From positions 1 to 63,285 of the forward strand of contig NZ_JAKILG010000026.1 of NCBI RefSeq assembly GCF_023283765.1: DNA of 63,285 nucleotides. Reading direction: 5' to 3'. Positions 36,412 to 46,974 of the stretch are shown here, one piece after another. The DNA is from Shewanella profunda. GTDB lineage: Bacteria > Pseudomonadota > Gammaproteobacteria > Enterobacterales > Shewanellaceae. The position numbers and the translations under genes are program-made. How positions within the stretch are numbered: position 1 is the stretch's first letter; each line of letters starts with the position of its first letter. The notes under the pieces are model-generated. The model worked only from the letters and a program-made list of their open reading frames with translations. It was not told the origin of the DNA and searched no databases.

Positions 36412-36485
36412 CTAAAGTCTGGCCTCGGGTAGCATTAATTCTGTATGAATAGCATCAAGCCTCAACGGAAGTTGAGGCCTTTGCA
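36412..36485 (+). repeat. 3' remnant of a third tRNA-Leu with its terminator
   Basis: AAGTCTGGCCTCGGGTAGCA matches the last 20 bases of the two tRNA-Leu genes with one change, and GCCTCAACGGAAGTTGAGGC about 35 bases on copies the cluster terminator. The rest of the gene is lost. Confidence 0.75.
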
Positions 36486-36535
36486 TTAGCGCTTTAAGCG
36501 GTATTGACAAGTTCTAAATGAGCGTTTATGCGAAC

Positions 36536-37462
36536 TTAAGAGAACAGTGTTTCTTCTAAGGTTCGACCTTTTAGTAACATTTTGTATTGCCACTTATGGG
36601 CGTTAAAAAGTGAAAGTAGCGCTACTTCAACATCGTAGCTAGTAAGGGTATTTTCCCCTTCACATTTATCCTCATTGTCTAACTGAATAATAAACACATT
36701 AGTTTGCTTAGAGCTGATATTGACCACGCCACTGAGTTTTGCAACTTCCTGTTGTAATTTTTCACTGTCACAGCTTTGCATCGTTAAAGTGAGATAGTCG
36801 CTATCGGTGGAGGCACGCATCGAGACCGATTGGCTTAATTCTCCCTTGTCGAGATACAACACTTGATCGCAAAGTTTTTCTAGTTCATCAAGATTATGGG
36901 AACTGATCATAAAGGTTGTTGTTGGTGAAAGTGCTTTTACGAGCTCACGCACTTTCTTAGCATTAGCGGGATCGAGCCCAGCGGTCGGTTCATCCAATAA
37001 CACCAGTTGTGGTGAGCCAATCAATGCTTGGGCAATGGCGACACGTTTACTCATACCGTGGCTTAGGCTAGGAGGTTTTTGAGCCGCAACATCAGCAAGA
37101 TCTACTAAGGTAAGTACTCGTAATGCTTCTTTCGCTGCAACTTGAGAATTCATTCCCTGTAAACGGGCAAAAAAAGCCAGTTGACTTGCAATTGTGAGGT
37201 TGGGATCGAGCACCGCATCCTGAGGTAAGGCCGCAATTTTGCCTAAGAGCTTGGGGCTGTTTGGGGCTTCACCCAGCAAGGTAACTGTGCCAGCGCTTGG
37301 AGACAAATAGCCGCATAATAGGCTAAATAGCGTAGTTTTACCTGCACCATTAGGGCCAACCAGAGCAATTGGGGCGCCCGCTTCAAGGCTAAAGCTGACA
37401 TTATTTAAGGCTTTTTTGCTCCCGTAGGACTTAGATAAGCCTTCGCATTGGATCAGACTCAT
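36536..37462 (-). CDS. ABC transporter ATP-binding protein
   Basis: A 308-residue single-domain ATPase: GPNGAGKTT Walker A (~37-45), signature LSHGMSKR (~136-143; His in place of the usual Gly), Walker B LVLLDEPTAGLD (~157) and the switch His in SSHN. A ~90-residue C-terminal extension follows, as in CcmA/NosF-type exporters. It forms a two-gene transporter with the membrane protein encoded just upstream (4-bp overlap). Substrate unknown. Confidence 0.9.
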   Translation of the reverse strand: MSLIQCEGLSKSYGSKKALNNVSFSLEAGAPIALVGPNGAGKTTLFSLLCGYLSPSAGTVTLLGEAPNSPKLLGKIAALPQDAVLDPNLTIASQLAFFARLQGMNSQVAAKEALRVLTLVDLADVAAQKPPSLSHGMSKRVAIAQALIGSPQLVLLDEPTAGLDPANAKKVRELVKALSPTTTFMISSHNLDELEKLCDQVLYLDKGELSQSVSMRASTDSDYLTLTMQSCDSEKLQQEVAKLSGVVNISSKQTNVFIIQLDNEDKCEGENTLTSYDVEVALLSLFNAHKWQYKMLLKGRTLEETLFS

Positions 37463-38289
37463 AGCGAACTCCTTTGCATGTAAATGCGGCCAAGCAATAG
37501 GGCTGCCATAGTTTGTAATACAGGGATAGGCGCAAAGGCTAAGCTATTAAGACCATTCGTATTGAGCATATCTGAGAGTTGTGCACCAGGTAACAACCAT
37601 TGAAGCTCTGCAAGAACACTCGATTGATTGCTTAATAATAAAATGGTCAGCGATACTAGAGTCCATAAAATGGTTGCCAGTACCATAGCTTGACGGGCTG
37701 TTCGGGCATATAAAGACAATAAGGTCATGACGGCAGTGAAGGGTAAAATCACGATAATGAGATTTAGTCCCACTAAGGCCCCTGAGCTTAAGGCCTGTAA
37801 TATCAAATCACTATCACGACTTAGCGCCAGCGCGATAGTCGCAATAATGGTCAGCAGGATAAGTAAACCTTGGATCAAGATCTGCCCGAGGAAACGCCCA
37901 AAGAGCAAACTATCACGGCTGGTACGTATACTTAAAAATCGTAAGGTGCCACGGGTTTTATCCGACGAAAACTGATCGGCAGCAATAAGAATGCTAAACA
38001 TGGGAAATAAATAGAGAGCAAAACACCAGAATACCGCCATCTCAGCCACGGGCCATTCGAACAAGACGTTAAGGGTATTAACACCAAAGAGACTATCAAT
38101 TAAGTCTTTGATATTGGGCTGTAGTAGCATAGCCGAAGCGCCTTGAATGGGATAGATCAGTAGAACACCCCAGATGAGCGCGAAGGCGATTAACGCGATG
38201 ATCCCTCGGGTATTAAAGAGGAATTTACGTAATTCAAATGTGGCGATAATCAGCATATTTTTGAATGTGCTTGGCGGATGATTTGTCAT
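37459..38289 (-). CDS. ABC-2 type transporter permease
   Basis: A 276-residue protein with six predicted membrane segments (about 25-47, 77-100, 140-160, 170-195, 205-225, 250-270), the layout of NosY/ABC-2 exporter permeases. Segment ADQFSSDKTRGTLRFLSIRTSRDSLLFGRFLGQ is the typical cytoplasmic coupling region. It overlaps the ATPase gene by four bases and is first in the operon. What it exports cannot be inferred. Confidence 0.85.
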   Translation of the reverse strand: MTNHPPSTFKNMLIIATFELRKFLFNTRGIIALIAFALIWGVLLIYPIQGASAMLLQPNIKDLIDSLFGVNTLNVLFEWPVAEMAVFWCFALYLFPMFSILIAADQFSSDKTRGTLRFLSIRTSRDSLLFGRFLGQILIQGLLILLTIIATIALALSRDSDLILQALSSGALVGLNLIIVILPFTAVMTLLSLYARTARQAMVLATILWTLVSLTILLLSNQSSVLAELQWLLPGAQLSDMLNTNGLNSLAFAPIPVLQTMAALLLGRIYMQRSSL

Positions 38290-38361
38290 TAACAGTCTCT
38301 ACAATTGAATGAGTTGGTATGACCCATGCTAGTACCAAATAGTGAGGCTTATGCTGTTAGC

Positions 38362-39027
38362 CTAGGTTAACGACGCAATAAGCTCATCGAGTTTTTGTGT
38401 GAGTGTGGTAACTTGCTGTTCTAGCTCAGTGACTCTTGCAACCAATGTATCATGTTCTACTAACACAGCGGCGGGAGCCGTATGTGGCATAGCTGTGTGA
38501 TCACTGGCGGTTACCACATTGGCCGACGTTTCAGAAAACAATTCTACATAGCGGCATTCGCGTCGCCCAGGTTCCCTTGATAGCTGCTTTAAGATCGGTT
38601 TAGTGCGGCTCATCAGTTGTTTAATGCAATCTTCAACTTCGATCACATCCTTAAATTCGTAGAGCCTGTTGCTTCGGGTGCGTAATTCCCCCGGTGTTTG
38701 TGGGCCACGTAGCAGCAGTAAACAGACGATGGCAACGCCGGCTGGCGATAATTGTAATTCGCTAAATTCGGTGTTACAGAATCGATGTTTATATTTGACA
38801 ACGCGACTGCCAAATCCCGATTGCTCGCTGATCAAACGCTTTTTATTTAGGGAGTCAAGGGCATCTTGCACTTGGGCTTCGCTGAGTTCCAACACTGGCT
38901 CACGGCTGGTTTTTTGATTGCAGGCTAAGGTCAAAGAATTTAATGAGAGTGGATATTGCTCAGGGGTGGTGATTTCTTTTTCAAGCAGGCATCCGATGAC
39001 TCTGGCTTCGTGTAACGTGAGTTCCAT
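38362..39027 (-). CDS. YceH family protein (DUF480/UPF0502)
   Basis: A 221-residue cytosolic protein: two winged-helix domains ([30 protein letters not shown]... begins the first; [22 protein letters not shown] the second) and a short C-terminal coiled coil ([17 protein letters not shown]). The conserved opening [12 protein letters not shown] and YPLSLN is the family signature. Possibly DNA-binding; no function established. Single gene. Confidence 0.9.
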   Translation of the reverse strand: MELTLHEARVIGCLLEKEITTPEQYPLSLNSLTLACNQKTSREPVLELSEAQVQDALDSLNKKRLISEQSGFGSRVVKYKHRFCNTEFSELQLSPAGVAIVCLLLLRGPQTPGELRTRSNRLYEFKDVIEVEDCIKQLMSRTKPILKQLSREPGRRECRYVELFSETSANVVTASDHTAMPHTAPAAVLVEHDTLVARVTELEQQVTTLTQKLDELIASLT

Positions 39028-39043
39028 ATAAGCTCCAAAGAAA

Positions 39044-39079
39044 AAAGCATGGCTTTGTTTATAACAGAGCCATGCTTAA
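39044..39079 (-). terminator. Terminator of the S1-domain protein gene
   Basis: On the minus strand AAGCATGGCT and AGCCATGCTT form a 10-bp stem followed by TTTTTTC. Confidence 0.8.
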
Positions 39080-39159
39080 TATCCTAGACGTTGCCAGTTA
39101 AACTCTGCGCTTAATGGCGTAACTGGACAAATAAAATGCTAAGTACCGTATAAATCTGG

Positions 39160-40002
39160 TTATTCTGCGGTTTCAGTTAAACGCAGACCATCATTATCTA
39201 TGCTCAGCTCGCCATTCTTGAATAGGCCTCCAATGGCTTTTTTAAAGGCTTTTTTGCTCATACCGAGTTGATCGTAAATGATTTCTGCATCGGTTTTATC
39301 GGTCAAGGCTAAAAAGCCGCCCGCTTGTTTGAGCTTGCTCAAAATAATATGGGCATGTTTATCAAGTTCTTGTTTGCTACCTTGTTGTAAAACAAGGTCG
39401 ATTTTGCCGTCGCGGCGAACTTGTTTAATAAAGCCTTTGAGTCTTTGGCCGAAACGCAGTTTTTGGAACACTTCGTTTTCGTAAATCACGCCCCAATGGG
39501 CATGATTAATAATGGCTTTGTAGCCTAAATCTGTAGTGCCGCCGATATATAAATCAACCTGTTCACCGACGGTATAGTCTGGCTCAGTTTTATCGAGGAA
39601 CTTATCGATTTTGGATGAGGCCATGATGCGTTCATCGGCGCGATTTGCGTGCACATAGACCAGATAAGAGCGGCCTTCTTCGATAGGTTTATGTTGCTCA
39701 CCAAAGGGCAGTAATAAGTCTTTATCTAATCCCCAATCTAAAAAGGCGCCATAGGGACCAGTTGCAACCGCTTTTAAATAGGCAAATTCACCTACCTGTG
39801 CCAATGGGCGGCGCGTGGTGGCAATCACGATATCTTCAGAATCGAGATACAGAAACACGTCAAGCATATCACCGACTTGGCAGTCTTTTGGGGTGACTTT
39901 ATTTGGCAGCAGCACTTGCCCTAACTCGTGTGCGTTTAGATACACGCCAAAGCTGACTTGTTTTACAACCTCAAGTTTGCAGGTTTTACCTATCTGTACC
40001 AT
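39160..40002 (-). CDS. S1-like RNA-binding protein, CvfB/YitL family
   Basis: A 280-residue protein made of several S1-type OB folds (about 1-65, 70-130, 145-215) and a C-terminal winged helix (~225-280), the CvfB layout. VGEFAYLKAVATGPYGAFLDWGLDKDLLLPF is a typical S1 core. CvfB of Staphylococcus binds RNA and affects virulence gene expression; the role in Shewanella is not known. Single gene, ATG preceded by AGAGAG. Confidence 0.88.
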   Translation of the reverse strand: MVQIGKTCKLEVVKQVSFGVYLNAHELGQVLLPNKVTPKDCQVGDMLDVFLYLDSEDIVIATTRRPLAQVGEFAYLKAVATGPYGAFLDWGLDKDLLLPFGEQHKPIEEGRSYLVYVHANRADERIMASSKIDKFLDKTEPDYTVGEQVDLYIGGTTDLGYKAIINHAHWGVIYENEVFQKLRFGQRLKGFIKQVRRDGKIDLVLQQGSKQELDKHAHIILSKLKQAGGFLALTDKTDAEIIYDQLGMSKKAFKKAIGGLFKNGELSIDNDGLRLTETAE

Positions 40003-40519
40003 GGATCTCTCTGTGCATATGGATGTGATTCGGCGACGATTATAACTGTTTTAGTATTGAAACTGCAGTTTTATTGCGGGCTTATTGAGTAAAAGGGCAT
40101 TAAGTAGGGCCGAATTAAAGTTGTCATGGGAGCCGTGTATTACCACTTTTTCGCTTTAGTCTTTTTTATCTCAAAACGCTCAACTTATTATTGGCTATTT
40201 TAAGCTGTTGAGTGTGACAACTTCGTTGGTTTTTATTGTGTGCCTATTAAAAAATATTGAACGGCATTGATTGGCTTTTAAATCTTAAGTTGCTTATTTT
40301 TAAATATAAAAAATATTGGCAACAATAATATTTGTTACCTAGGTGTTTATTATATTTTAACGCAAAATAATTAATGAGATTCTTGCTTGCATTCTGTGAC
40401 ATTGCGCGGTTTAATTGCGCCGTTTAACGAGTTTACTCGTTGCAGACATGACAAATATTACGTGAGTAGTAAAGGTTTTATGGTTCACTGGTCATAAACC
40501 GTGTAACAAACAATTTATA

Positions 40520-40714
40520 GCTGTTACATCAGGGTGAGAGCACACTAACCTAAAAAATGAGCAGGCAGAGCAAAACAACATCAATAGGTATAAATATTGC
40601 TCACTCCACGGTGTAAAACCAAGTGCTATTTACTCTTGGGTTGTGTGCTTAATGAGCAAAAATCGGGCTTGTTACTTGATTTAACAAAGTGTGCTCTCGC
40701 CCTGGCTGTTACAT
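40520..40714. mobile_element. MITE with 17-bp terminal inverted repeats and 10-bp target duplication
   Basis: The element itself is 40530-40704 (175 bp). Its ends, CAGGGTGAGAGCACACT (40530-40546) and AGTGTGCTCTCGCCCTG (40688-40704), are inverted repeats with one mismatch. GCTGTTACAT is present directly outside both ends (40520-40529 and 40705-40714), a perfect 10-bp target-site duplication. There is no coding capacity. CAGGG termini and ~8-10-bp duplications are features of ISAs1-family elements, so an ISAs1-type transposase probably moved it (family link from memory). Confidence 0.88.
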
Positions 40715-41290
40715 GGGGTTAAGAGGGTTTTTTTAGCTAATGCACAAGCATCCATTTTTTGCACTTTGCCTAAAAGCGTCACAATGCCAGCGCGCCATTG
40801 TGGTACCTTATGATGATACTGGCCTTAAACATCTCACGTTAATTCGCATCAATTCTGGCCGCGAAGAAGCCAACAGTCCCCAGTTACACTAATCTTGCCT
40901 CTTTTTAGGTGGTCATTGCTCAACGCTGTACCGCTTAATATGTAAAATTGATCCTTAATGTGAGTTGTACTTGTGTTGTTAACACTCTTTATAGAGCGTC
41001 TTCGGCCGTGTAGGCCCGACCTTGTAAGGCGTGATACAACTCTCTTGCTTCGGCTTATTGGGCATTTTCTCCCAAAAGGCGCAGAATGGTAACACTAGGG
41101 TGGTAAGACAGTCGGGTTGGCTAGGGGAGTTTGCGTCAGAGATGTCCCTGAGCAGAATAATATAGGAGCTGCATGTTATCGCGGCTTTAATGAAAATAGC
41201 ATCAATGTCACTTAAATTTACGTGACTTTGCTGCATCAATAAAAGGTGAAGTTCACCTTTAGTATATGTCAGGTAAGGTATCCCTTTGCC

Positions 41291-41346
41291 TGGGTTTGTC
41301 GAACGGGCGGTCTTGCAAAATGCAGCGGCCGTTTAACCCATTTTTT
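41291..41346 (+). terminator. Terminator-like hairpin in the speA leader (possible attenuator)
   Basis: TGGGTT (41291-41296) pairs with AACCCA (41335-41340), AACGG (41302-41306) with CCGTT (41329-41333), and TGCA/TGCA caps the hairpin; TTTTTT follows at 41341-41346. It ends only 20 bases before the speA ATG, where a terminator would block the gene unless it is regulated. Confidence 0.6.
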
Positions 41347-41360
41347 AATAGACGGGCTAA

Positions 41361-43280
<1,920 letters not shown>

Positions 43281-43300
43281 TTTTTAGTGTGTTAAACTAA

Positions 43301-43332
43301 ATCAGCCTAGGGTGACCTAGGCTGATTTTTGT
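43301..43332 (+). terminator. Terminator of speA
   Basis: ATCAGCCTAGG-GTGA-CCTAGGCTGAT, a perfect 11-bp stem, followed by TTTTGTTTTT. Confidence 0.9.
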
Positions 43333-43409
43333 TTTTATAAGGGTAAGGTTTTCGCTTTTATTGCAGTCTGAGTCGTGTAAAATCGCGTTGTTCTAGGATT
43401 AAGTAAAGG

Positions 43410-44381
43410 ATGAGTGACGATCATGAGGTCAAAGAGTTGATGTTTTTTGAAGGTTCAGAAAAAAAGCTCGAGATTATCGTGACCCCAGTTGCGGCTAATT
43501 TACGCCAATTGGATTTATCTTTTTGGTCATCCTTAGTGCGATGCGCCAATGCGGATATCCTTTCTTCGCTTAAAAGTGAACACTGTGATGCCTATTTGCT
43601 CAGCGAATCTAGTCTGTTTGTCTGGGATGATAGGATCTTAATATTAACTTGTGGTAACAGTACGTTAGTCAATGCAGCCTGTTATTTTATTGAAACGTTA
43701 AGGGCAGCTAATATCGCATTAGTAAGCTATCAGCGCAAAAATGAATACCATGCCCACCTGCAAAACAGCACCTTTGCCGATGATATTGCTAAATTGCGTA
43801 GGCTCATCTCTGGTAAGGCGTTTCGTATTGGACATTTAGACTCGCATCATCATTATTTTTTCTGCTCAGAAGGGCACTATCACGCCCAATCGGACGATAA
43901 TACCTTAGAGTTGCTCATGTACCATATCCGGGGCGAACTTGCCGACTATCTTAACGGTGAGACGCAAACCAAAACCGAGATTTGTGCGCGGCTTGAGTTA
44001 GATACTTTATTTCCTGAGTTCACGTTTGATGCTCATCTATTTGAGCCATATGGCTTTTCAATGAATGGACTCTGGGGTAAGTATTACATTACGTTGCATA
44101 TTACGCCGCAGGCTGGACAAGCTTATGGCTGCTCTTATGTGAGTTTCGAAACCAATCTTGATTTGTCGCGATATCCCCACGCTGTGCTTGGGCGTCTGTT
44201 AAGTTTGTTTTCCCCTGTGAGCTGGGATGTGATTGGATTCAATTATCCCATAGAGACACAAGGGTTTTCTGAACATTTATGCTTAGGGAGTTGTTCATTA
44301 ACGACCGAGCAAGGTTACAATATTGGCTTTAGTCACTATCAGCAGTTTCAGACTGAAGTGTTGCTCCCTGAACTAATGTAA
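43410..44381 (+). CDS. speD: S-adenosylmethionine decarboxylase, eukaryotic-type proenzyme
   Basis: A 323-residue pyruvoyl enzyme that makes decarboxylated AdoMet for spermidine synthesis. It is of the long eukaryotic type, not the short bacterial SpeD: the self-cleavage site LSESSLFVWDDR (~68; cleavage between Glu and Ser gives the pyruvoyl group), LILTCGNSTL just after it, and the processing and active-site block FEPYGFSMNGL...HITP...YVSFETN (~208-250) align with the human enzyme. No spermidine synthase gene is near. It sits between speA and pdxH with its own start region (AAGTAAAGG ahead of the ATG). Confidence 0.9.
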   Translation: MSDDHEVKELMFFEGSEKKLEIIVTPVAANLRQLDLSFWSSLVRCANADILSSLKSEHCDAYLLSESSLFVWDDRILILTCGNSTLVNAACYFIETLRAANIALVSYQRKNEYHAHLQNSTFADDIAKLRRLISGKAFRIGHLDSHHHYFFCSEGHYHAQSDDNTLELLMYHIRGELADYLNGETQTKTEICARLELDTLFPEFTFDAHLFEPYGFSMNGLWGKYYITLHITPQAGQAYGCSYVSFETNLDLSRYPHAVLGRLLSLFSPVSWDVIGFNYPIETQGFSEHLCLGSCSLTTEQGYNIGFSHYQQFQTEVLLPELM

Positions 44382-44482
44382 ATTTTTGGCATTAACGCCC
44401 GCAACACTAGGCCTTGAAATGCTGCACGTTTGGGCCATAGGTCAAGATTTGAAATTGTGATATGTGCTTATAAGGAAATCCT

Positions 44483-45121
44483 ATGACAGATCTCAGTGAT
44501 ATCCGTCGTGAATATGCTAAAGGTGGTTTAAGACGAGCCGATTTGCCGCAGGATCCAATGGATTTATTTGGGTTGTGGATGACACAGGCGAGGGATGCTG
44601 AGCTTAGCGATCCAACGGCCATGTGTGTGGCGACTGTGGATCAGCATGGCCAACCTTTTCAACGAATAGTGTTACTTAAGCGCTTTGATGACACAGGTTT
44701 CGTGTTTTTTACTAACCTGGGCAGCCGCAAAGCGCAGCAAATTGCTGCCAATAATAAAGTCAGTTTGCATTTCCCTTGGCATCCTCTAGAGCGACAAGTG
44801 TCGGTGCTCGGCGAAGCGCAGGCGCTCTCGACCACTGAAGTGCTTAAATACTTTATGACTCGTCCCAAGGACAGCCAAATTGCGGCTTGGGTGTCGCAGC
44901 AATCGAGTAAGCTCAGTGCAAGACAAGTACTTGAGGGCAAATTCTTCGAAATGAAGGCTAAGTTCGCCAAGGGCGATGTGCCCTTGCCCAGTTTTTGGGG
45001 TGGTTACTTAGTGAGACCATCGAGCATTGAATTTTGGCAGGGTGGAGAACATAGGCTGCATGATCGTTTTATTTACACTCGCCATGGGGGGAGCTGGGAG
45101 ATTGATCGCCTTGCGCCTTAA
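44483..45121 (+). CDS. pdxH: Pyridoxamine 5'-phosphate oxidase
   Basis: A 212-residue FMN enzyme that oxidises pyridoxine or pyridoxamine 5'-phosphate to pyridoxal 5'-phosphate. N-terminal helix [16 protein letters not shown]-binding [28 protein letters not shown] region, [11 protein letters not shown] and the C-terminal substrate loop [17 protein letters not shown]...W.IDRLAP are all conserved. PLP is the cofactor of the nearby SpeA. A UPF0178 gene follows 26 bases later. Confidence 0.95.
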   Translation: MTDLSDIRREYAKGGLRRADLPQDPMDLFGLWMTQARDAELSDPTAMCVATVDQHGQPFQRIVLLKRFDDTGFVFFTNLGSRKAQQIAANNKVSLHFPWHPLERQVSVLGEAQALSTTEVLKYFMTRPKDSQIAAWVSQQSSKLSARQVLEGKFFEMKAKFAKGDVPLPSFWGGYLVRPSSIEFWQGGEHRLHDRFIYTRHGGSWEIDRLAP

Positions 45122-45147
45122 TAACGATCTGATATTGGAGCTTTAAA

Positions 45148-45600
45148 TTGAGTCGGTACCAAATTTGGGTCGATGCGGACGCATGTCCGAATCCTATCAA
45201 AGAAATCCTGTTTCGGGCGGCGGAGCGCAAAGCCTTGCCGCTGGTGCTGGTGGCGAATCAGATGATCCGTATACCGCCGTCCCCCTATATCAGCCAAGTT
45301 CGCGTAGGATCAGGCTTTGATGTGGCAGATCAATATATTGTTGACCATGTGGAACCGACGCATTTAGTGATCACGGCGGATATTCCCTTAGCGGCTTTAA
45401 TCATTGAAAAGGGCGCCCTGGCGCTCAATCCCCGTGGTGAGTTGTACACCATCGATAATATAAAACAAAAATTAACGATGCGGGACTTTATGGAAGATCT
45501 GCGTGGTTCTGGTGTACATACTGGTGGGCCGGATACATTTTCTCAAGCGGATAAACAGGCTTTTGCCAACAGTTTAGACAAATGGCTAGTGCGAGTTTGA
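45148..45600 (+). CDS. YaiI/YqxD family protein (UPF0178)
   Basis: A 150-residue protein with a PIN/NYN-like nuclease fold: [15 protein letters not shown] at the start (two Asp), [13 protein letters not shown] in the middle, and [18 protein letters not shown] near the end, all family signatures. No activity has been shown. TTG start with TTGGAG eight bases ahead; likely co-transcribed with pdxH. Confidence 0.9.
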   Translation: MSRYQIWVDADACPNPIKEILFRAAERKALPLVLVANQMIRIPPSPYISQVRVGSGFDVADQYIVDHVEPTHLVITADIPLAALIIEKGALALNPRGELYTIDNIKQKLTMRDFMEDLRGSGVHTGGPDTFSQADKQAFANSLDKWLVRV

Positions 45601-45720
45601 AACATAGTTTACTGGTCGCTAATGGATAAAAAGAGTATCTTTGGTGCTCGAAAAGTCATGTTAGTCACAATTAACTGGTTTGGATATAGCGTTTAAATTT
45701 ACTCTTTGAGGGCTGATACG

Positions 45721-46296
45721 ATGAGAAAATGGATAGGGATTACGGCATTGTTGACCATGGCGAGCTTTAGCTGTGCAGCACAATGGCAAGTGCTGGAGCA
45801 AGATTCACGGGTCAGTTTTATTTCATTAAAAAAAGGTGATATCGGTGAGATACATCACTTTAAGCAACTCAAAGGTACGTTAAAAGATAATGGACAATTT
45901 GAGTTAGCTATTCCCCTCGTCAGTGTTGCAACCGGCATTGAAGTACGTGACGAACGCATGCAAAATTTATTATTTGAAGTGTCATTATATCCACAGCTTA
46001 AACTCACTTCGCAGGTTGATAGCAAAATGCTAAAGGATTTAGCGGTGGGGGAAGCTAAAGTCACGGATATCGATGGTAAAATTGCTTTGCATGGTAAAGA
46101 ACAAACTAAAACATTCTCGGTAATTTTGACCAAAATCTCCGATAATAAACTGATGGTTAGCAGCTTTCAGCCGATAATAATCAATGCTAATGAATTTGAT
46201 TTAGTCGCTGGTGTTGAAAAATTGCGGGATATTGCGGGGTTGTCTAGCATTAGCCAAGCCGTTCCTGTGTCTTTTGTACTAACCTTAACTCGGTAA
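45721..46296 (+). CDS. YceI family periplasmic protein
   Basis: About 191 residues with a signal peptide (cleavage near CAA-QW at ~20) and a lipocalin-like beta-barrel that binds isoprenoid-type lipids in characterised members (WQVLEQDSRVSFISLKKGDIGEIHHF is the first strand pair). The frame extends upstream to a TTG at 45706, but that stretch supplies the AGGG ribosome-binding site, so the ATG at 45721 is preferred. It may respond to envelope or base stress as E. coli YceI does (inference). Confidence 0.87.
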   Translation: MRKWIGITALLTMASFSCAAQWQVLEQDSRVSFISLKKGDIGEIHHFKQLKGTLKDNGQFELAIPLVSVATGIEVRDERMQNLLFEVSLYPQLKLTSQVDSKMLKDLAVGEAKVTDIDGKIALHGKEQTKTFSVILTKISDNKLMVSSFQPIIINANEFDLVAGVEKLRDIAGLSSISQAVPVSFVLTLTR

Positions 46297-46473
46297 CATC
46301 AATAAGATTGGCGTAGATCAATATGTCGGCTGTGAAATTTAAGCTAAGGTGTGGCAGTAGCTGGCATTGATGAATAAAAGCAATAGGTTGAGTTTTGAAC
46401 GTGTTAGTATTTTGACTAATATTATTAATTTGGGTTGTATTGACCTTAAGTTCATGAGTGTTAAGGGTAAAAA

Positions 46474-46827
46474 ATGGTCACTGATAAAGACGGTTACATG
46501 CATTTGATCCAGTATTTGACTGAGCATCTTGGCATATTTGAACTACCTGATACTCAATGTGTTTCCGATGATACTGTGATGGAGTTATTTGAAGAGCAGT
46601 TGTCAGCTCAAATCATTATGGTCTGTGGCCAACATCCTTCGTTATCTTTTACTGAGCGAAATACGATCATTCGTGAAGTGGATGCCATAGTATACGATCT
46701 GGAGGAGATCCTCGCTTCGGTTGCTAATCATAAAGCGACGCCTTCTCAGACCTTATTTGTGACCGAGTTTTCGGGATTGATTAAGAATTTATTCGACCAA
46801 GAAATTGCCAAGCTACCTACCAGCTAA
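46474..46827 (+). CDS. DUF3802 family protein
   Basis: A 117-residue, acidic, all-helical cytosolic protein matching DUF3802, a small family found in Vibrio, Shewanella and relatives (GYMHLIQYLTEHL at the start, FSGLIKNLFDQEIA at the end). No function is known. AAGGGTAA precedes the ATG. A strong hairpin follows the gene. Confidence 0.8.
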   Translation: MVTDKDGYMHLIQYLTEHLGIFELPDTQCVSDDTVMELFEEQLSAQIIMVCGQHPSLSFTERNTIIREVDAIVYDLEEILASVANHKATPSQTLFVTEFSGLIKNLFDQEIAKLPTS

Positions 46828-46869
46828 ATGATGTAGACAGAGTGTAAAAACATCCCCAATTTCAGCACT

Positions 46870-46914
46870 CTACATAGGCAGATAAATTGTGATTTTATTT
46901 ATCTGCCTATGTAG
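46870..46914. terminator. Bidirectional terminator, perfect 18-bp stem
   Basis: CTACATAGGCAGATAAAT (46870-46887) and ATTTATCTGCCTATGTAG (46897-46914) are exact inverted repeats with a 9-base loop, between the convergent DUF3802 and M61 peptidase genes. No long T run follows, so efficiency is uncertain, but the stem is strong. Confidence 0.7.
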
Positions 46915-46974
46915 ATGTTTGCTCTTCAAACCGATATTAACATGGCCTTGAAGAGCTAATCCCCCCTGATGAGT

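Noticed and set aside
36536..38289. The two-gene ABC transporter as a nos (nitrous oxide) accessory system
   Set aside because: The fold resembles NosF/NosY, but no nosD, nosL or nosZ gene is near, so the substrate is left open.
40530..40704. Large 17-bp closing stem interpreted as a novel riboswitch or ncRNA
   Set aside because: The perfect 10-bp direct repeat exactly outside both arms shows that the stem is the terminal inverted repeat of a MITE. An RNA role is kept only as a secondary possibility.
40979..41239. 86-codon minus-strand frame in the speA upstream region
   Set aside because: No Shine-Dalgarno sequence, no domain, and composition unlike coding DNA.
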